A DNA stretch of 64,000 bases from Neotabrizicola shimadae (GCF_019623905.1 NZ_CP069370.1:2728001-2792000); one strand, 5' to 3'. Positions 47,534-56,637 are shown, counted from the first letter of the stretch. Notes: a model not told the origin generated them from the sequence alone. Translations and numbers: made by a program.

Positions 47534-48367
47534 TTATCCCTTGACCGCGCCAGCGGCGATGCCCGTCACGATGCGGCGCTGGAAGACGATGTAGATGAGA
47601 ACGATGGGCGCCGCCGCCAGAACGATGCCCGCGGTGAGGAGCGGCACGTTGGTAGTGTATTCGCCGCGCAGCGCCGCGATGCCGACCATGAGCGTGCGCT
47701 TGTCCTGCAGGACCAGAAGCGAGATCAGCACGTCGTTCCAGCAGTAAAGCGTATTCAGGATGCCAAGCGTGATGAGTGCGGGCGTGCCCATGGGCAGCAT
47801 GACATGCCACCAGACTTGCCAGAACCGGGCGCCGTCGATCCGGGCGGCCTCGGTCAGTTCACGCGGGAGACCCGCGTAGAAGGCGGTCATGAGGTAGACC
47901 GAGAAGGGCAGGAAGAAGGCGGTGTAGGACAGGATCAGCCCGGTCCGCGTGTTCAGGAGACCGATGCCGATGATGGTCTTGTAGAAGGGCACCAGCACGA
48001 CCTGCACCGGGATCATCAGCGAGGCGAGGATGACGATGAACACCAGCTTGCGGGCGGGAAAGCGCAGCACGGCGAGGGCGAAGCCCGCCAGCGAGGCGGA
48101 AACGAGAAGGCAGAACACCGCGCCAAGGGTCACGATGACCGAGTTGAGGAAGTAGCTGTCGAGGTTCGACCGTGTCCAGGCCTGGACATAGTTGGCGAAG
48201 GTCGGGTCGGTGGTCAGGCCGAAGCGGTCGAGGATGTAGCCCTTGTTCGTCTTGAACGAGTTGTTCAGCGCGAACAGCATCGGATAGATGCAGCTGATCG
48301 CGATCAGCATCATGGGCAGGGCCAAGGCCCACAGCGTCAGCCGGCTGCCGGGGCGGCGGTCAGACAT
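47534..48367 (-). CDS. CUT1 sugar ABC transporter permease (MalG type)
   Basis: Permease of 277 residues with six helices. EAA loop: LTEAARIDGARFWQVWWHVM, ending in LPMGTPAL. The N-terminal helix and the FKTNKGYILDRF periplasmic stretch fit MalG proteins. It pairs with the MalF-type permease encoded 8 nt upstream. Confidence 0.93.
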   Translation of the reverse strand: MSDRRPGSRLTLWALALPMMLIAISCIYPMLFALNNSFKTNKGYILDRFGLTTDPTFANYVQAWTRSNLDSYFLNSVIVTLGAVFCLLVSASLAGFALAVLRFPARKLVFIVILASLMIPVQVVLVPFYKTIIGIGLLNTRTGLILSYTAFFLPFSVYLMTAFYAGLPRELTEAARIDGARFWQVWWHVMLPMGTPALITLGILNTLYCWNDVLISLLVLQDKRTLMVGIAALRGEYTTNVPLLTAGIVLAAAPIVLIYIVFQRRIVTGIAAGAVKG

Positions 48368-48375
48368 GATCGTGC

Positions 48376-49245
48376 TCAGACATGGACATTCCTCGACATG
48401 ATGCGGATCTGCAGCCAGGCGAGGCCGGCCATGATGGCGAACAGCACCATGGAAATCGCGGCGGCGTAGCCGGGGCGGTTCAGCTTGCCGAGTTCGATCC
48501 AGATCAGGAATTCCGGCAGCGTGGTGGACGTGCCCGGCCCCCCTGCCGTGAGGACGTAGATCAGCCCGAACATCGAGGTCAGCACGCCGATGGTGGTGAC
48601 GACGGCGACGAATTCGATGATCGGCCGCAGCGTGGGGATGATGATGAACCAGATCAGGTGGCGCAGGCGCGCGCCATCCAGTCGCGCGGCCTCGATCATC
48701 TCAGACGGAACGGTGGAGAGGCCCGCGAGGAAGATCAGCACCGACATGCCGAAGGTGGCCCAAAGCTGCACCGCGATCAGCGACAGAAGCGCGGTGGAGG
48801 AATTGCCCAGCCAGTCCAATGGCGCGATGCCGAGAAGGCCAAGCAGCTCGTTCACCTGGCCGTCGCGGCGCAGCAGGACGTTGAAGATCGAGCCGACGAT
48901 GACCGAGGACAGGATGGCGGGGAAGAAATAGACCGCGCGGTAGAAGCGCCCGCCCGGCACGCCCTGGTGGATGAGGATCGCCAGCAGCATTGGCACGGTG
49001 ATCCAGACCGGCAGGGTGGCGATCAGCAGGAGCGTGTTGGAGATCGAGTCGCGGAAGGCAGGGTCGGTGACAAGCTCGCGGTAATTGTCGAGGCCGATGA
49101 AGGCGCCGGGCGTGATGCCCCGGGCGTCGGTCAGCGACAGGTGCGCGCCCCAGATCAGGGGCACGATGCGGAAGGCCACGACAAGGATCAGCGCGGGCGC
49201 AAGAAACAGGAACGCAACCCGGCGTTCTTCCTTTCCGACAGTCAT
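48376..49245 (-). CDS. CUT1 sugar ABC transporter permease (MalF type)
   Basis: Permease of 289 residues, six helices, with PLIWGAHLSLTDARGITPGA after helix 1 and EAA loop MIEAARLDGARLRHLIWFII. The end reads RIMSRNVHV. It follows the binding-protein gene across a 53-nt gap with a strong hairpin. Confidence 0.93.
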   Translation of the reverse strand: MTVGKEERRVAFLFLAPALILVVAFRIVPLIWGAHLSLTDARGITPGAFIGLDNYRELVTDPAFRDSISNTLLLIATLPVWITVPMLLAILIHQGVPGGRFYRAVYFFPAILSSVIVGSIFNVLLRRDGQVNELLGLLGIAPLDWLGNSSTALLSLIAVQLWATFGMSVLIFLAGLSTVPSEMIEAARLDGARLRHLIWFIIIPTLRPIIEFVAVVTTIGVLTSMFGLIYVLTAGGPGTSTTLPEFLIWIELGKLNRPGYAAAISMVLFAIMAGLAWLQIRIMSRNVHV

Positions 49246-49263
49246 GGCCTTTTCCCCCGATGC

Positions 49264-49290
49264 GGGGGTGCCGGTCGGCCCGGCACCCCC
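49264..49290 (-). other. Hairpin between binding-protein and permease genes
   Basis: A perfect 11-bp stem, GGGGGTGCCGG (49264-49274) with CCGGCACCCCC (49280-49290), without a following T run. Same position in the operon as the hairpins at 43216 and 62611. Confidence 0.6.
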
Positions 49291-49298
49291 CTTTCCGT

Positions 49299-50546
49299 TC
49301 AGCCGCCGTGGGCCTTGGCCTGGACTTCGTCCAGCCGCGCGGCCGCGTCGTCAACCGTGACTTCGCCGTTCAGCAGAAGCTGGCTTTGGCGGTGCAGTTC
49401 CTCCAGCTCCTCGGGCGAGGAGTTGGCATGCGCCATCGGCGCGGCGGCGCTGGCCGTCCAGGGCAGGATCGTGGCCAGCGTCGGGCTGTTGAGGCCCGAG
49501 GTATCGACCGCCGGGTTTGCGGGCAGGATGCCCGCGTCGGCGGCGAAGACGGCGATCGGGCCGGGCGCGGCCAGCACCTGCACCAGTTCGGTGGCCAGCG
49601 CCGCGTTGGCCCCTGCCTTGTTCACGCCGTAGCCGATGCCGCCGGCCAGAGGCATCATCGGGCCACCGTCGGTGCCCGACACCACGGCCTCGGGCGCCGG
49701 GTGGCGGAAGGCGCCCACATTCTCGGCCCCCAGCATGTCGTCGAACTGCTTCCAGTGCGCCACGTCGGACAGAAGCCCGATGGTGTTGGCCGCGTCGCCG
49801 CGCATGAACATCTCGTATTCGTCCATGAACTTGGGCATCGAGTTCGCGCCCTCTTCGTACCAACCCCAGGCTTGGGTATCGACCCAGGCTTGCAGGATGG
49901 CCTTCATCTTCGGGCTGGACCATTTCAGCTCGCCCTTGGCGAAGGCGGCCTGTTCCTCGGGCGTGAGCATCGAGGCTGCGAGGGAGGAAAGGAAGAATTC
50001 GGCGCCGAAGCCTTCCTTGTTGCCCATGGCGAAGCAGGGCACGGCGCCCTTGGCCTTGATCGCCTCGCAGGCGGCCTTGAGCTCGTCCCAGGTCTTGGGC
50101 GGGTTGGCCGGGTCAAGCCCCGCCTCGGTGTAGCGGGCCTTGTTGTAATAGACGGTGAAGCCCTGGATGGTGATGGGCAGGGCCACGACGGCACCGCTGT
50201 CGGCGGTGAAATCGGCCAGGCCCGCGAGACCCGCCGATTGCGCGGTCAGGTCGGCCAGGGCATCGGCGCGGCTTTTCGCCTGCGCGCCGCCGTGGACGAG
50301 GAAGACATCCGGCCCGGAGCCCGCGGAAAGGGCGGTGCCGAGAAGGGTGTAATACTGGTCATGCGGCTGCATGACGAAGTTCACCGTCACGCCGGGATGG
50401 GCGGCCTCGAATTCCTTCTTCGCGGCCTCGATGTAGGTTGCGGCGGCCGGATCGCCGGATTTCCAGTCCCAGACCGTCAGTTCCTGCGCGGCGGCGGCAT
50501 TGGCCAGAACCATGGCCGTGGCGGCAAGCAGCATCTTCAGTTTCAT
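49299..50546 (-). CDS. CUT1 sugar-binding protein, family 1
   Basis: Periplasmic binding protein of 415 residues with a Sec signal (about 1-20, LAATAMVLANAAAAQ). Family-1 features: ELTVWDWKSGDPAA near the start, then VVALPITIQGFTVYYNKARY and PKTWDELKAACEAIKAKG. It follows the enolase-superfamily gene by 30 nt, so uptake and metabolism are co-expressed. Ligand not readable. Confidence 0.92.
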   Translation of the reverse strand: MKLKMLLAATAMVLANAAAAQELTVWDWKSGDPAAATYIEAAKKEFEAAHPGVTVNFVMQPHDQYYTLLGTALSAGSGPDVFLVHGGAQAKSRADALADLTAQSAGLAGLADFTADSGAVVALPITIQGFTVYYNKARYTEAGLDPANPPKTWDELKAACEAIKAKGAVPCFAMGNKEGFGAEFFLSSLAASMLTPEEQAAFAKGELKWSSPKMKAILQAWVDTQAWGWYEEGANSMPKFMDEYEMFMRGDAANTIGLLSDVAHWKQFDDMLGAENVGAFRHPAPEAVVSGTDGGPMMPLAGGIGYGVNKAGANAALATELVQVLAAPGPIAVFAADAGILPANPAVDTSGLNSPTLATILPWTASAAAPMAHANSSPEELEELHRQSQLLLNGEVTVDDAAARLDEVQAKAHGG

Positions 50547-50576
50547 CGGGGTCCTCCTCCCTGATTGGTTGACCCG

Positions 50577-51755
50577 TCAGGCCGTTGCGGCGCTGCGGGA
50601 GGTCTTGCTGAACAGAAGGCAGTCGGGTCCCTGGCGCATCTCCTCGGGGCGCAGGGGAACCGGGGCCGACCAGAGCCCGCGCGCGGCGGATGACAGGGTC
50701 AGGCCAAGTCCGGGCCGGTCGGGCACATGGATGAAGCCGCCCTCGATGCGGAACGGTTCTTCGACCAGGTGGTCGTAGTTCTGGAACGAATACTCGAGCC
50801 AGGGCACTTCCGGCAGGGCGCAGGCGGTGTGCACGCCAAGCTCCAGGTTGGTGTTGCCGAGGGCGACCGGGATGCCCAGTTCGGCGGCCAGCCAGCCGGT
50901 GTGCATCACCTCGGTGATGCGGCCGTGAACGTTGATGATGTCGGTCGCCCGCGCCATCAGAAGCCGGGCCCGGCCCGAGACATCGAGATACTCGCCGGAA
51001 TTGATCTGGGTCCAGGGCGCGGCGGCGGACAAAGCCTTCAGCCCGTCGAAATCGGTGCGCAGGATCGGATCTTCGACCCAGATCAGGTGATGGCCCGCCC
51101 GATGGAACAGGGACAGTCGCGCGGCGGCCTCCTTGGCCGACCAGGCCTCATTCGCATCGACCATGACGCCCGCCTTCGGCCCCACGGCGGCGCGCAGGAG
51201 GTCCAGCCGGTGCAGGTCGCGTTCTGGGTCAGGATGGCCCACCTTGATCTTGAAGGCCGGAAAACCGAGGTCGGCAGCGCGGGTGAAGAAGGCGGAGAAT
51301 TCGGCATCCGACATATGATAGTCGAGCCCGCTGGCATAGACCGGGGCGCGGCGGCGCGTGCCGCCGAGGTAGTCGGAAAGCGGCAGGCCGGCCTGTTGCG
51401 CGGCCAGATCCCAGAGCGCGATCTGCAGCGCCTCGCCGAAGCCATGGGCCGAATCGCGCTGGTTGCCGCCGCGCGGGCGGTCGATCCGGTGGATCAGGGC
51501 TGCGGGAACGCGCCCTTCCAGCCCCGGCCAGAGATGGGCGGTGAAGCTCGCCTCCATCGCCGCGACAGGGGGAAGCGGATCCCACATGGAATGGCCGAAG
51601 CCCAGGCCCCAGTGCCCTGCCCCGTCGCGCAATTCCAGCGCGAAGCCGTTGAAGTCTTCGAAGCGCACCTGGCTGTCGCCGATCACCCGGTCGCGCCGGA
51701 ACTGGAACCGGGTCAGGCGGAAGTCTGTGATTGCGGCAGGTAGCTTCTTGATCAT
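50577..51755 (-). CDS. Enolase-superfamily sugar-acid dehydratase/racemase (MR/MLE family)
   Basis: Enzyme of 392 residues of the mandelate racemase/muconate-lactonising family. Catalytic K-x-K is KIK (169-171). Metal ligands fit Asp200 (VMVDANEAWS), Glu228 (IWVEDPI) and Glu255 (NSGEYL). The barrel strand after the third ligand reads DIINVHGRITE instead of the usual PD...GGIT, so the His-Asp dyad differs from mandelate racemase and the reaction cannot be assigned. Proximity to a sugar transporter suggests dehydration of a sugar acid. The ATG at 51755 has only a weak GAAGA ribosome site. Divergent from the GntR gene. Confidence 0.87.
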   Translation of the reverse strand: MIKKLPAAITDFRLTRFQFRRDRVIGDSQVRFEDFNGFALELRDGAGHWGLGFGHSMWDPLPPVAAMEASFTAHLWPGLEGRVPAALIHRIDRPRGGNQRDSAHGFGEALQIALWDLAAQQAGLPLSDYLGGTRRRAPVYASGLDYHMSDAEFSAFFTRAADLGFPAFKIKVGHPDPERDLHRLDLLRAAVGPKAGVMVDANEAWSAKEAAARLSLFHRAGHHLIWVEDPILRTDFDGLKALSAAAPWTQINSGEYLDVSGRARLLMARATDIINVHGRITEVMHTGWLAAELGIPVALGNTNLELGVHTACALPEVPWLEYSFQNYDHLVEEPFRIEGGFIHVPDRPGLGLTLSSAARGLWSAPVPLRPEEMRQGPDCLLFSKTSRSAATA

Positions 51756-51769
51756 GTCAGAATCTTCAT

Positions 51770-51781
51770 CTGATTTATCAG
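51770..51781. promoter_or_regulatory. Candidate operator palindrome between enolase and GntR genes
   Basis: CTGATTTATCAG is a perfect 12-bp palindrome (CTGAT-TT-ATCAG) in the 78-nt divergent spacer, 15 nt before the enolase start. It is a plausible binding site for the adjacent GntR/FCD protein. Confidence 0.45.
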
Positions 51782-51833
51782 TTACGCTTGCACATCTATT
51801 GCCCCGCCGCAAGCCCGGCGTTAGCCTGAGGAC

Positions 51834-52496
51834 ATGAAAGCCCGTGACCCCGCGCCTTTGCTGTCTGACCTGGCCTATGAACGCATCCTTCAGGCGCTGT
51901 TCGACGCGCGGCTTCCGATGGGTGCGCGGCTGAGCCAGGGAGAGCTGACCGAAGTGACGGGTATCCCCGTCGGCCCGGTCCGCGATGCGCTGAAGGTGCT
52001 GGAGGCGGATGGCATCCTGACCGTGCATCCCCGGTCGGGGATCGAGGTTATCCGCCCCTCGACCGACCTGGTGCGCGCCACCTTCCAGTTCCGCGCCATC
52101 ATCGAACGGCAGGCCGCCCGCACCTTTGCGCTTACCGCGCCCGAGGCGGTGCTGCGGGGCATGCTGGTGCAGCACGATGCCGCCGCAGAGGAGTTCAGGG
52201 CGGCCGATCCGAACGCCAATGTCTCGGCCCAGCTGTCCGAGCTTGAGGTGGAATTCCACTCGCCGATCGTGGCGTGCCTTGGCAACGAGCTTGTGGATGC
52301 CTCTTACCGGCGGCTGCAGCTGATGGCGCGGATCATCAAGGTTCGGGCAGCAGAGTTCCCCCGGGCGGCCCTGGTTTCGGTGGCCGAACACCGCGAGGTG
52401 CTGGCGGCCTGCCTGCGGCGCGACGAGACCGCGGCCGAAATGGCGATGGCCCGCCACCTGACCAATGCGCTGAACCGCAACCTTGGCGTGGCCTGA
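51834..52496 (+). CDS. GntR-family regulator, FCD subfamily
   Basis: Regulator of 220 residues. An N-terminal winged helix (about 10-75: LAYERILQALFDARLPMGAR, LTEVTGIPVGPVRDALKVLE) is followed by a helical FCD ligand domain with the conserved Arg/Asp/His pattern (FRAIIERQAA, LEVEFHSPIV, VAEHREVLAA). FCD members usually respond to sugar acids or organic acids. It sits between two operons: divergent from the enolase/CUT1 operon and convergent, 11 nt apart, with the end of the large operon. It probably represses the former. Confidence 0.9.
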   Translation: MKARDPAPLLSDLAYERILQALFDARLPMGARLSQGELTEVTGIPVGPVRDALKVLEADGILTVHPRSGIEVIRPSTDLVRATFQFRAIIERQAARTFALTAPEAVLRGMLVQHDAAAEEFRAADPNANVSAQLSELEVEFHSPIVACLGNELVDASYRRLQLMARIIKVRAAEFPRAALVSVAEHREVLAACLRRDETAAEMAMARHLTNALNRNLGVA

Positions 52497-52507
52497 GGCG
52501 CGGCGGG

Positions 52508-53221
52508 TCAGCCCTGCCCCGCGCGCAGGTGCAGCGCATTGTCGGCGGTGATGACGGCACCGTTGATCCAGCGGGATGCGGGCGACAGGAGGAACGCCAC
52601 GATGTTCGCAATATCCTCGGGTGCGGCAAAGACATTGGCCTGGACCTGCGCCGCGATGGCCTGTGCATCCGGGCGGTCGGTCAGGTGGCTGGCCTGGGTC
52701 AGCCAGTCGTTCAGACCCTGCGTCGCCGTTCCCCCCGGCGCGACCGCGTTCACACGGACGCCCTTTTCCCACAAGTCCAGCGCCAGACCGCGGGTCATAT
52801 GGTCGAGCGCGGCTTTCAGGCTGTCATAGGCCAAGTTCGCGCGGGCGTTGCGGATGGCGTTGACCGAAGAGACATTGACTATGGCCCCCTTGCGCCGGGC
52901 AAGGCCGGGCGCCAGCGACCGCGCCAGCAGGTAGGGCGCGCGCAGGTTGACGGCGTAGAGCCTGTCCCAGGCGGCCGAGTCTGTGAGGTCCAGGTCGCCC
53001 GAATGGAACACCGCTGCCGCGTTCACCAGGAAATCGGCGTCGCGCCCTGCCGCCGCCAGCACCGCCTCGCCGGCATCGGCGCGCGACAGGTCGATGGCGG
53101 CGAGGCCGGGACCATCGGCCCGGTCTATGCCCAGAACTTCGGCCCCCTCGGCGCGCAGCGCCTGTGCCACGGCGCGGCCGATGCCGCTGGCCGCGCCGGT
53201 GACGATGCCGAAACGGGTCAT
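52508..53221 (-). CDS. SDR-family NAD(P)-dependent oxidoreductase
   Basis: Short-chain dehydrogenase of 237 residues. TGAASGIGRA (about 8-17) binds the cofactor; the acidic residue in VLGIDRADG suggests NAD preference; NAAAVF replaces the usual NNAG; the catalytic site includes NVSSVNAI, then Y and K in LAYDSLKAALDHMT. It probably oxidises a sugar or polyol intermediate. The start overlaps the PanB-like stop by 4 nt; it is the last gene of the big operon. Confidence 0.9.
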   Translation of the reverse strand: MTRFGIVTGAASGIGRAVAQALRAEGAEVLGIDRADGPGLAAIDLSRADAGEAVLAAAGRDADFLVNAAAVFHSGDLDLTDSAAWDRLYAVNLRAPYLLARSLAPGLARRKGAIVNVSSVNAIRNARANLAYDSLKAALDHMTRGLALDLWEKGVRVNAVAPGGTATQGLNDWLTQASHLTDRPDAQAIAAQVQANVFAAPEDIANIVAFLLSPASRWINGAVITADNALHLRAGQG

Positions 53222-54015
53222 GGCAGGCGGGCGCGGAAGGCGGCGAGTTCGGCTTCGTCGATCTTCACCAGATAGCGGTCCTCGGGGAAGGCGCCGGTTT
53301 CCACGTCGCGGCGGAATTCGGAGAAGGCGGCCACCCGTTCGCGTTGCAGCCGTTCGTATTCGGCGGCGAAGTTGCGGTAGACCTTGGAATGGCGCGGCAT
53401 GTGGTCCTTGTGGTCGCCCAGGATGTCCATGGCGAAGAGGTACTGCACGTCGCAGCCCGCGCCCGAGCCCATGGACCACAGAAGAAGCCCCGGCAGGCGG
53501 CGGCTGATCTCTGTCGCCACCGCATCGGGGACGACCTCGATTTCCACCGCGAAGGCGCCGGCGGCTTCGTAGGCGAGACACTCTTCGTACAGTGCAAAGG
53601 CCGCGTCGGCGGTCTTGCCCACCGCCTTGAACCCGCCGGTCCAGGTGGCGCGGGAGGGCACGAGACCGACATGGCCAACCACCGGCACATGTTCATCGGC
53701 GAGGAACTTCACCGTGCCCAGGCCGCCGGAACAGTAGATCGCATCCGCCCCCGCCATGAGCGCCTTGAGCGAGAAGCGCAGGTAGTCGTCGCGCGTGCCG
53801 GCCTCGCGGTGATCGACCCCGGTCATCGAGAAGAGGCCGGGCGCGACCTCGCGGTAGCGGGGATGGGCAACCAGCTCGATCGGGGCGGAGACGATATCTA
53901 TGCCCGCTTCCTCGGCCGCGGCGGCCTCGTCCAGGGTGAAGATGCGCAGCATGGTCAGCTGCCGCTTGCCCTTCAGGGCGCGCAGGTCGGCAACAGTGGG
54001 GCGCTTGCGGGGCAT
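53218..54015 (-). CDS. PanB-fold protein lacking the metal ligands
   Basis: Homologue of ketopantoate hydroxymethyltransferase, 265 residues, similar along its length: VPVVGHVGLVPSRATWTGGF matches GHLGLTPQS...GGY, EAAGAFAVEIEVVPDAVA retains the catalytic Glu region, and MGSGAGCDVQYLFAMDILGD matches the glycine-rich segment. However the VGDSLG motif is replaced by SAPIEL (Ile46 for the Mg-binding Asp), KIEGG is replaced by YCSGG (Ser for the Mg-binding Glu), and the ADLPF segment is not visible. Pantothenate synthesis is therefore unlikely. In a sugar operon it may be an aldolase/hydrolase on a catabolic intermediate. Confidence 0.8.
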   Translation of the reverse strand: MPRKRPTVADLRALKGKRQLTMLRIFTLDEAAAAEEAGIDIVSAPIELVAHPRYREVAPGLFSMTGVDHREAGTRDDYLRFSLKALMAGADAIYCSGGLGTVKFLADEHVPVVGHVGLVPSRATWTGGFKAVGKTADAAFALYEECLAYEAAGAFAVEIEVVPDAVATEISRRLPGLLLWSMGSGAGCDVQYLFAMDILGDHKDHMPRHSKVYRNFAAEYERLQRERVAAFSEFRRDVETGAFPEDRYLVKIDEAELAAFRARLP

Positions 54016-54025
54016 GGGGCTTCCC

Positions 54026-54337
54026 TCAGATCAGGATCTCGATCCGGCCGCCCGAGACGCGGGCCGGATAGGTGGCAAGGTTCACGCAGACCGGCGCGCG
54101 GAGTGCGGCCCCGGTCTTGTAGTTGAAGCGGCCATTGTGCTTTGGACATTCGATCTGGTCGCCCATCACCAGCCCGTCGCAGAGGTGGACGCGCTCGTGC
54201 GAGCACAGGCCATCCGTGGCGAAGGGCGCGCCCGAGGGATCGCGATAGACCGCGAAGGTCCGGCCCCCGTGGTCGAAGCGCAGCACATCCTCGGGGTCGA
54301 TGTCATCCTCGTCGCAGACGGCAACCCAGTCAGCCAT
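54026..54337 (-). CDS. MocE-type Rieske [2Fe-2S] ferredoxin
   Basis: Small Rieske protein of 103 residues. Cluster ligands are Cys45/His47 (CSH) and Cys64/His67 (CPKH), with the normal spacing. No membrane anchor or catalytic domain, so it acts as an electron carrier, most likely to the adjacent desaturase-type oxygenase. This pair resembles MocE and MocD of rhizopine catabolism. Its start overlaps the desaturase stop by 8 nt, indicating tight coupling. A MocF-like ferredoxin reductase is not seen in the window. Confidence 0.9.
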   Translation of the reverse strand: MADWVAVCDEDDIDPEDVLRFDHGGRTFAVYRDPSGAPFATDGLCSHERVHLCDGLVMGDQIECPKHNGRFNYKTGAALRAPVCVNLATYPARVSGGRIEILI

Positions 54338-55409
54338 GAACAACAGTCTCCTTGTAGGGCCGCGCCGTGGGCGGCAGCGGCTTTCGATAGGCGTATTCGG
54401 GATCCTTTGCCTGCCGCAGAACCGCCGGGATCGCCTCGCGGTAGGCATCCCAGATCGAGGGGTTCGGCGCGGGCAGGTCGTGCTTGATCAGCTCGTGCAG
54501 CTTTGGCAGCGCGTGATAGGGGACCATGGGGAACATGTGGTGTTCGACGTGATAGTTCATGTTCCAGTAGATCCACCGGCTGACCGGGTTCATGTAGACC
54601 GTGCGGCTGTTCAGGCGGTGGTCGGTGACGTTTTCGGCCAGGCCGCAATGCTGGATCAGCCCGGTGATCAGCATGTGCCAGCAGCCATAGATGCGCGGCA
54701 GGCCGATGAGCATGAGCGGGATCCAGGACTGCCAGATCAGCGCCGCGAGCACGGTCGCGACATAGATCGCCATGTGGACACGGGCGGCGAAGATTGCCTT
54801 GCCCCATTCGCTGGCTGGAATGTAGTCCTTTTCGTCATCCGAGAGCTTTCCGGCGGCGTTGCGGGCCAGAACCTTGACGGAATCGATCATGTCCAGCACG
54901 CCGGCATAGGCCATCATCAGGCGGAAGACATTGGGCGGGCGCTTGCAGGCGACCTCGGGGTCGCGGCCGACGATGATGGTGTCGGTGTGGTGGCGGGCGT
55001 GGCTCCAGCGCCAGCTGACCGGGTTGCGCACCACCATGAAGCTGGCGATCTGATAGACCACATCGTTCATCCAGCTGGTCTTGAAGGCGGTGCCGTGCCC
55101 GCATTCGTGCCAGCGCGAGTCGCAGACCGAGCCGTACATTACGCCATAGACCACCCAGAACGGCACGCATCCCCAGGTGCCCCAGAAGGCGATGCCACCC
55201 CAGGCGCTGCCGGCGAGCAGGGCGAACCACAGCAGCGTGTCGCGGATCGCCGGGCCGTCCGTGCGCTGCATCAGCTCCTTCATCGCCTTGCGCGGTACTT
55301 CGGTGTGGTACCAGTCGGCGTTGGCAAGGCCCGCGTCCTTGGCGCGCGAAGTGTCCGCACCGGTCAGGGAATAGTCGCGGATATGGGGCGGGTCGGCCAT
55401 TGCGGTCAT
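54330..55409 (-). CDS. MocD-type di-iron oxygenase (fatty-acid-desaturase fold)
   Basis: Integral-membrane di-iron enzyme of 359 residues with the three histidine boxes HECGH (101-105), HARHH (137-141) and HVEHH (286-290). Several helices flank them. Although it carries the desaturase domain, the coupled Rieske gene and sugar-operon context point to the MocD group, implicated in O-demethylation of methylated scyllo-inosamine. A hydroxylating or demethylating role on a sugar or cyclitol is the likely inference. AAAGGGA precedes the ATG. Confidence 0.87.
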   Translation of the reverse strand: MTAMADPPHIRDYSLTGADTSRAKDAGLANADWYHTEVPRKAMKELMQRTDGPAIRDTLLWFALLAGSAWGGIAFWGTWGCVPFWVVYGVMYGSVCDSRWHECGHGTAFKTSWMNDVVYQIASFMVVRNPVSWRWSHARHHTDTIIVGRDPEVACKRPPNVFRLMMAYAGVLDMIDSVKVLARNAAGKLSDDEKDYIPASEWGKAIFAARVHMAIYVATVLAALIWQSWIPLMLIGLPRIYGCWHMLITGLIQHCGLAENVTDHRLNSRTVYMNPVSRWIYWNMNYHVEHHMFPMVPYHALPKLHELIKHDLPAPNPSIWDAYREAIPAVLRQAKDPEYAYRKPLPPTARPYKETVVHG

Positions 55410-55429
55410 CGCATCGGTCCCTTTCTGTC

Positions 55430-56620
55430 TCAGGTGTCGGGTTGCCAGCGCCCGGTCAGGGGCGGGAAATGGCCCGAGGGGGCCGGATAGTCATCGGCCG
55501 GCTGGCCGTGGATGGCGCGGATGCGCGCCTCGGCCGCGGCGGTGGCTTCTGTCCCATCCAGCACGGTGAAGCGGGCCTGATAGTCGCGCGTCTCGCCGGG
55601 GCGCAGCCAGATCATCTCGCCCCGGTCGCGCGCGGCGGTGTTGCCCAGGACGTGGTGGGTTGACGGCTCGATGCCCAGCACATACTGGCCGGCCTGAAGG
55701 TTCTGCCATTGATAGGCACAGGGCAACTGGTCGGCGCGGGTGGTCATTTCCAGACCCAGGGCCAGACGGTCGTTCAGCAGGGCCACGCGGACCTCGCCCG
55801 CGGCATCGGCGGCCATGTCATGCGCCCAGACCTGTTCGGCAAAGCCCATGCGGGGGCCGGACATGTTGCGGTAGCCGACGCCCTGGTCGCGGTAGCGGCC
55901 GGTATGGGCGGCCCAGATCACATCGCGGATGGGGGCGAGGTAGCGGCTGCCTTCGTCCAACAGCGGGTAGCCGAGGTTTACGTGGTAGAAGAACATGTGC
56001 GGCGTGACCGCGAAGCCTGCGTTCACCACCCGGTCGGTCAGGCGGATTTCGTTGCCGCCCACCTCGGCCTCGATCCGGCGGTGCAGGTGCAGCACCTCGC
56101 CGAACAGCGCCGCCTGGACCACCACGCCTTCGGCCCAGAGGACGCAGCGGTCGCCGTGCCAGGTTTCGCCATAGCCGGTCAGGCGCGCCGGGATCTGGCT
56201 GACCCGGCCATGCAGGCCCTGCGGCGCGATGGACCGGCGGGGGTAGTTGTAGTTCAGCGCCGGCACGGTTTCCGAACCCAGGATGTGATCCAGCCCGCAG
56301 GTGACAAGGAAGCCGGTGAACGACCGCATCAGGCCCAGCCCGTCCTCGCCCTCTGGCTCGAAAAGCGCGGGGTTGCGGAAGCCGGTGGGTGAATGCCAGC
56401 CGATGGCGCGGCCCTTGTGTTCGACTTCGGCGATGTCCATCGCCCGGTCCACCATGACGGTGAAGCGCAGCCCGGTTCCGGTGCGGAACTCCAGCATCCG
56501 GACGCCGCGTTCCAGCCCGTCGGCCAGCGTCACCAGCCGCACGCCGGCAAAGGCTGCGAGGCTGCCGCCGCGTTCAGCCAGCGCGCGGGCGGAAAGGGTC
56601 TGGCCGTAAAGCTCGGGCAT
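55430..56620 (-). CDS. DUF4432 protein, aldose-1-epimerase-like
   Basis: Protein of 396 residues with the galactose-mutarotase-like beta-sandwich of DUF4432. Features: TVMVDRAMDIAEVEHKGRAI, then GLHGRVSQIPA and PHMFFYHVNLGYPLLDEGS, whose His residues correspond to the mutarotase active site region. Family members are linked to sugar catabolic operons and proposed as sugar epimerases. No signal peptide. A hairpin at 56638-56663 lies between it and the isomerase gene. Confidence 0.83.
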   Translation of the reverse strand: MPELYGQTLSARALAERGGSLAAFAGVRLVTLADGLERGVRMLEFRTGTGLRFTVMVDRAMDIAEVEHKGRAIGWHSPTGFRNPALFEPEGEDGLGLMRSFTGFLVTCGLDHILGSETVPALNYNYPRRSIAPQGLHGRVSQIPARLTGYGETWHGDRCVLWAEGVVVQAALFGEVLHLHRRIEAEVGGNEIRLTDRVVNAGFAVTPHMFFYHVNLGYPLLDEGSRYLAPIRDVIWAAHTGRYRDQGVGYRNMSGPRMGFAEQVWAHDMAADAAGEVRVALLNDRLALGLEMTTRADQLPCAYQWQNLQAGQYVLGIEPSTHHVLGNTAARDRGEMIWLRPGETRDYQARFTVLDGTEATAAAEARIRAIHGQPADDYPAPSGHFPPLTGRWQPDT

Positions 56621-56637
56621 CTTCGTCTCCGTGAGTG

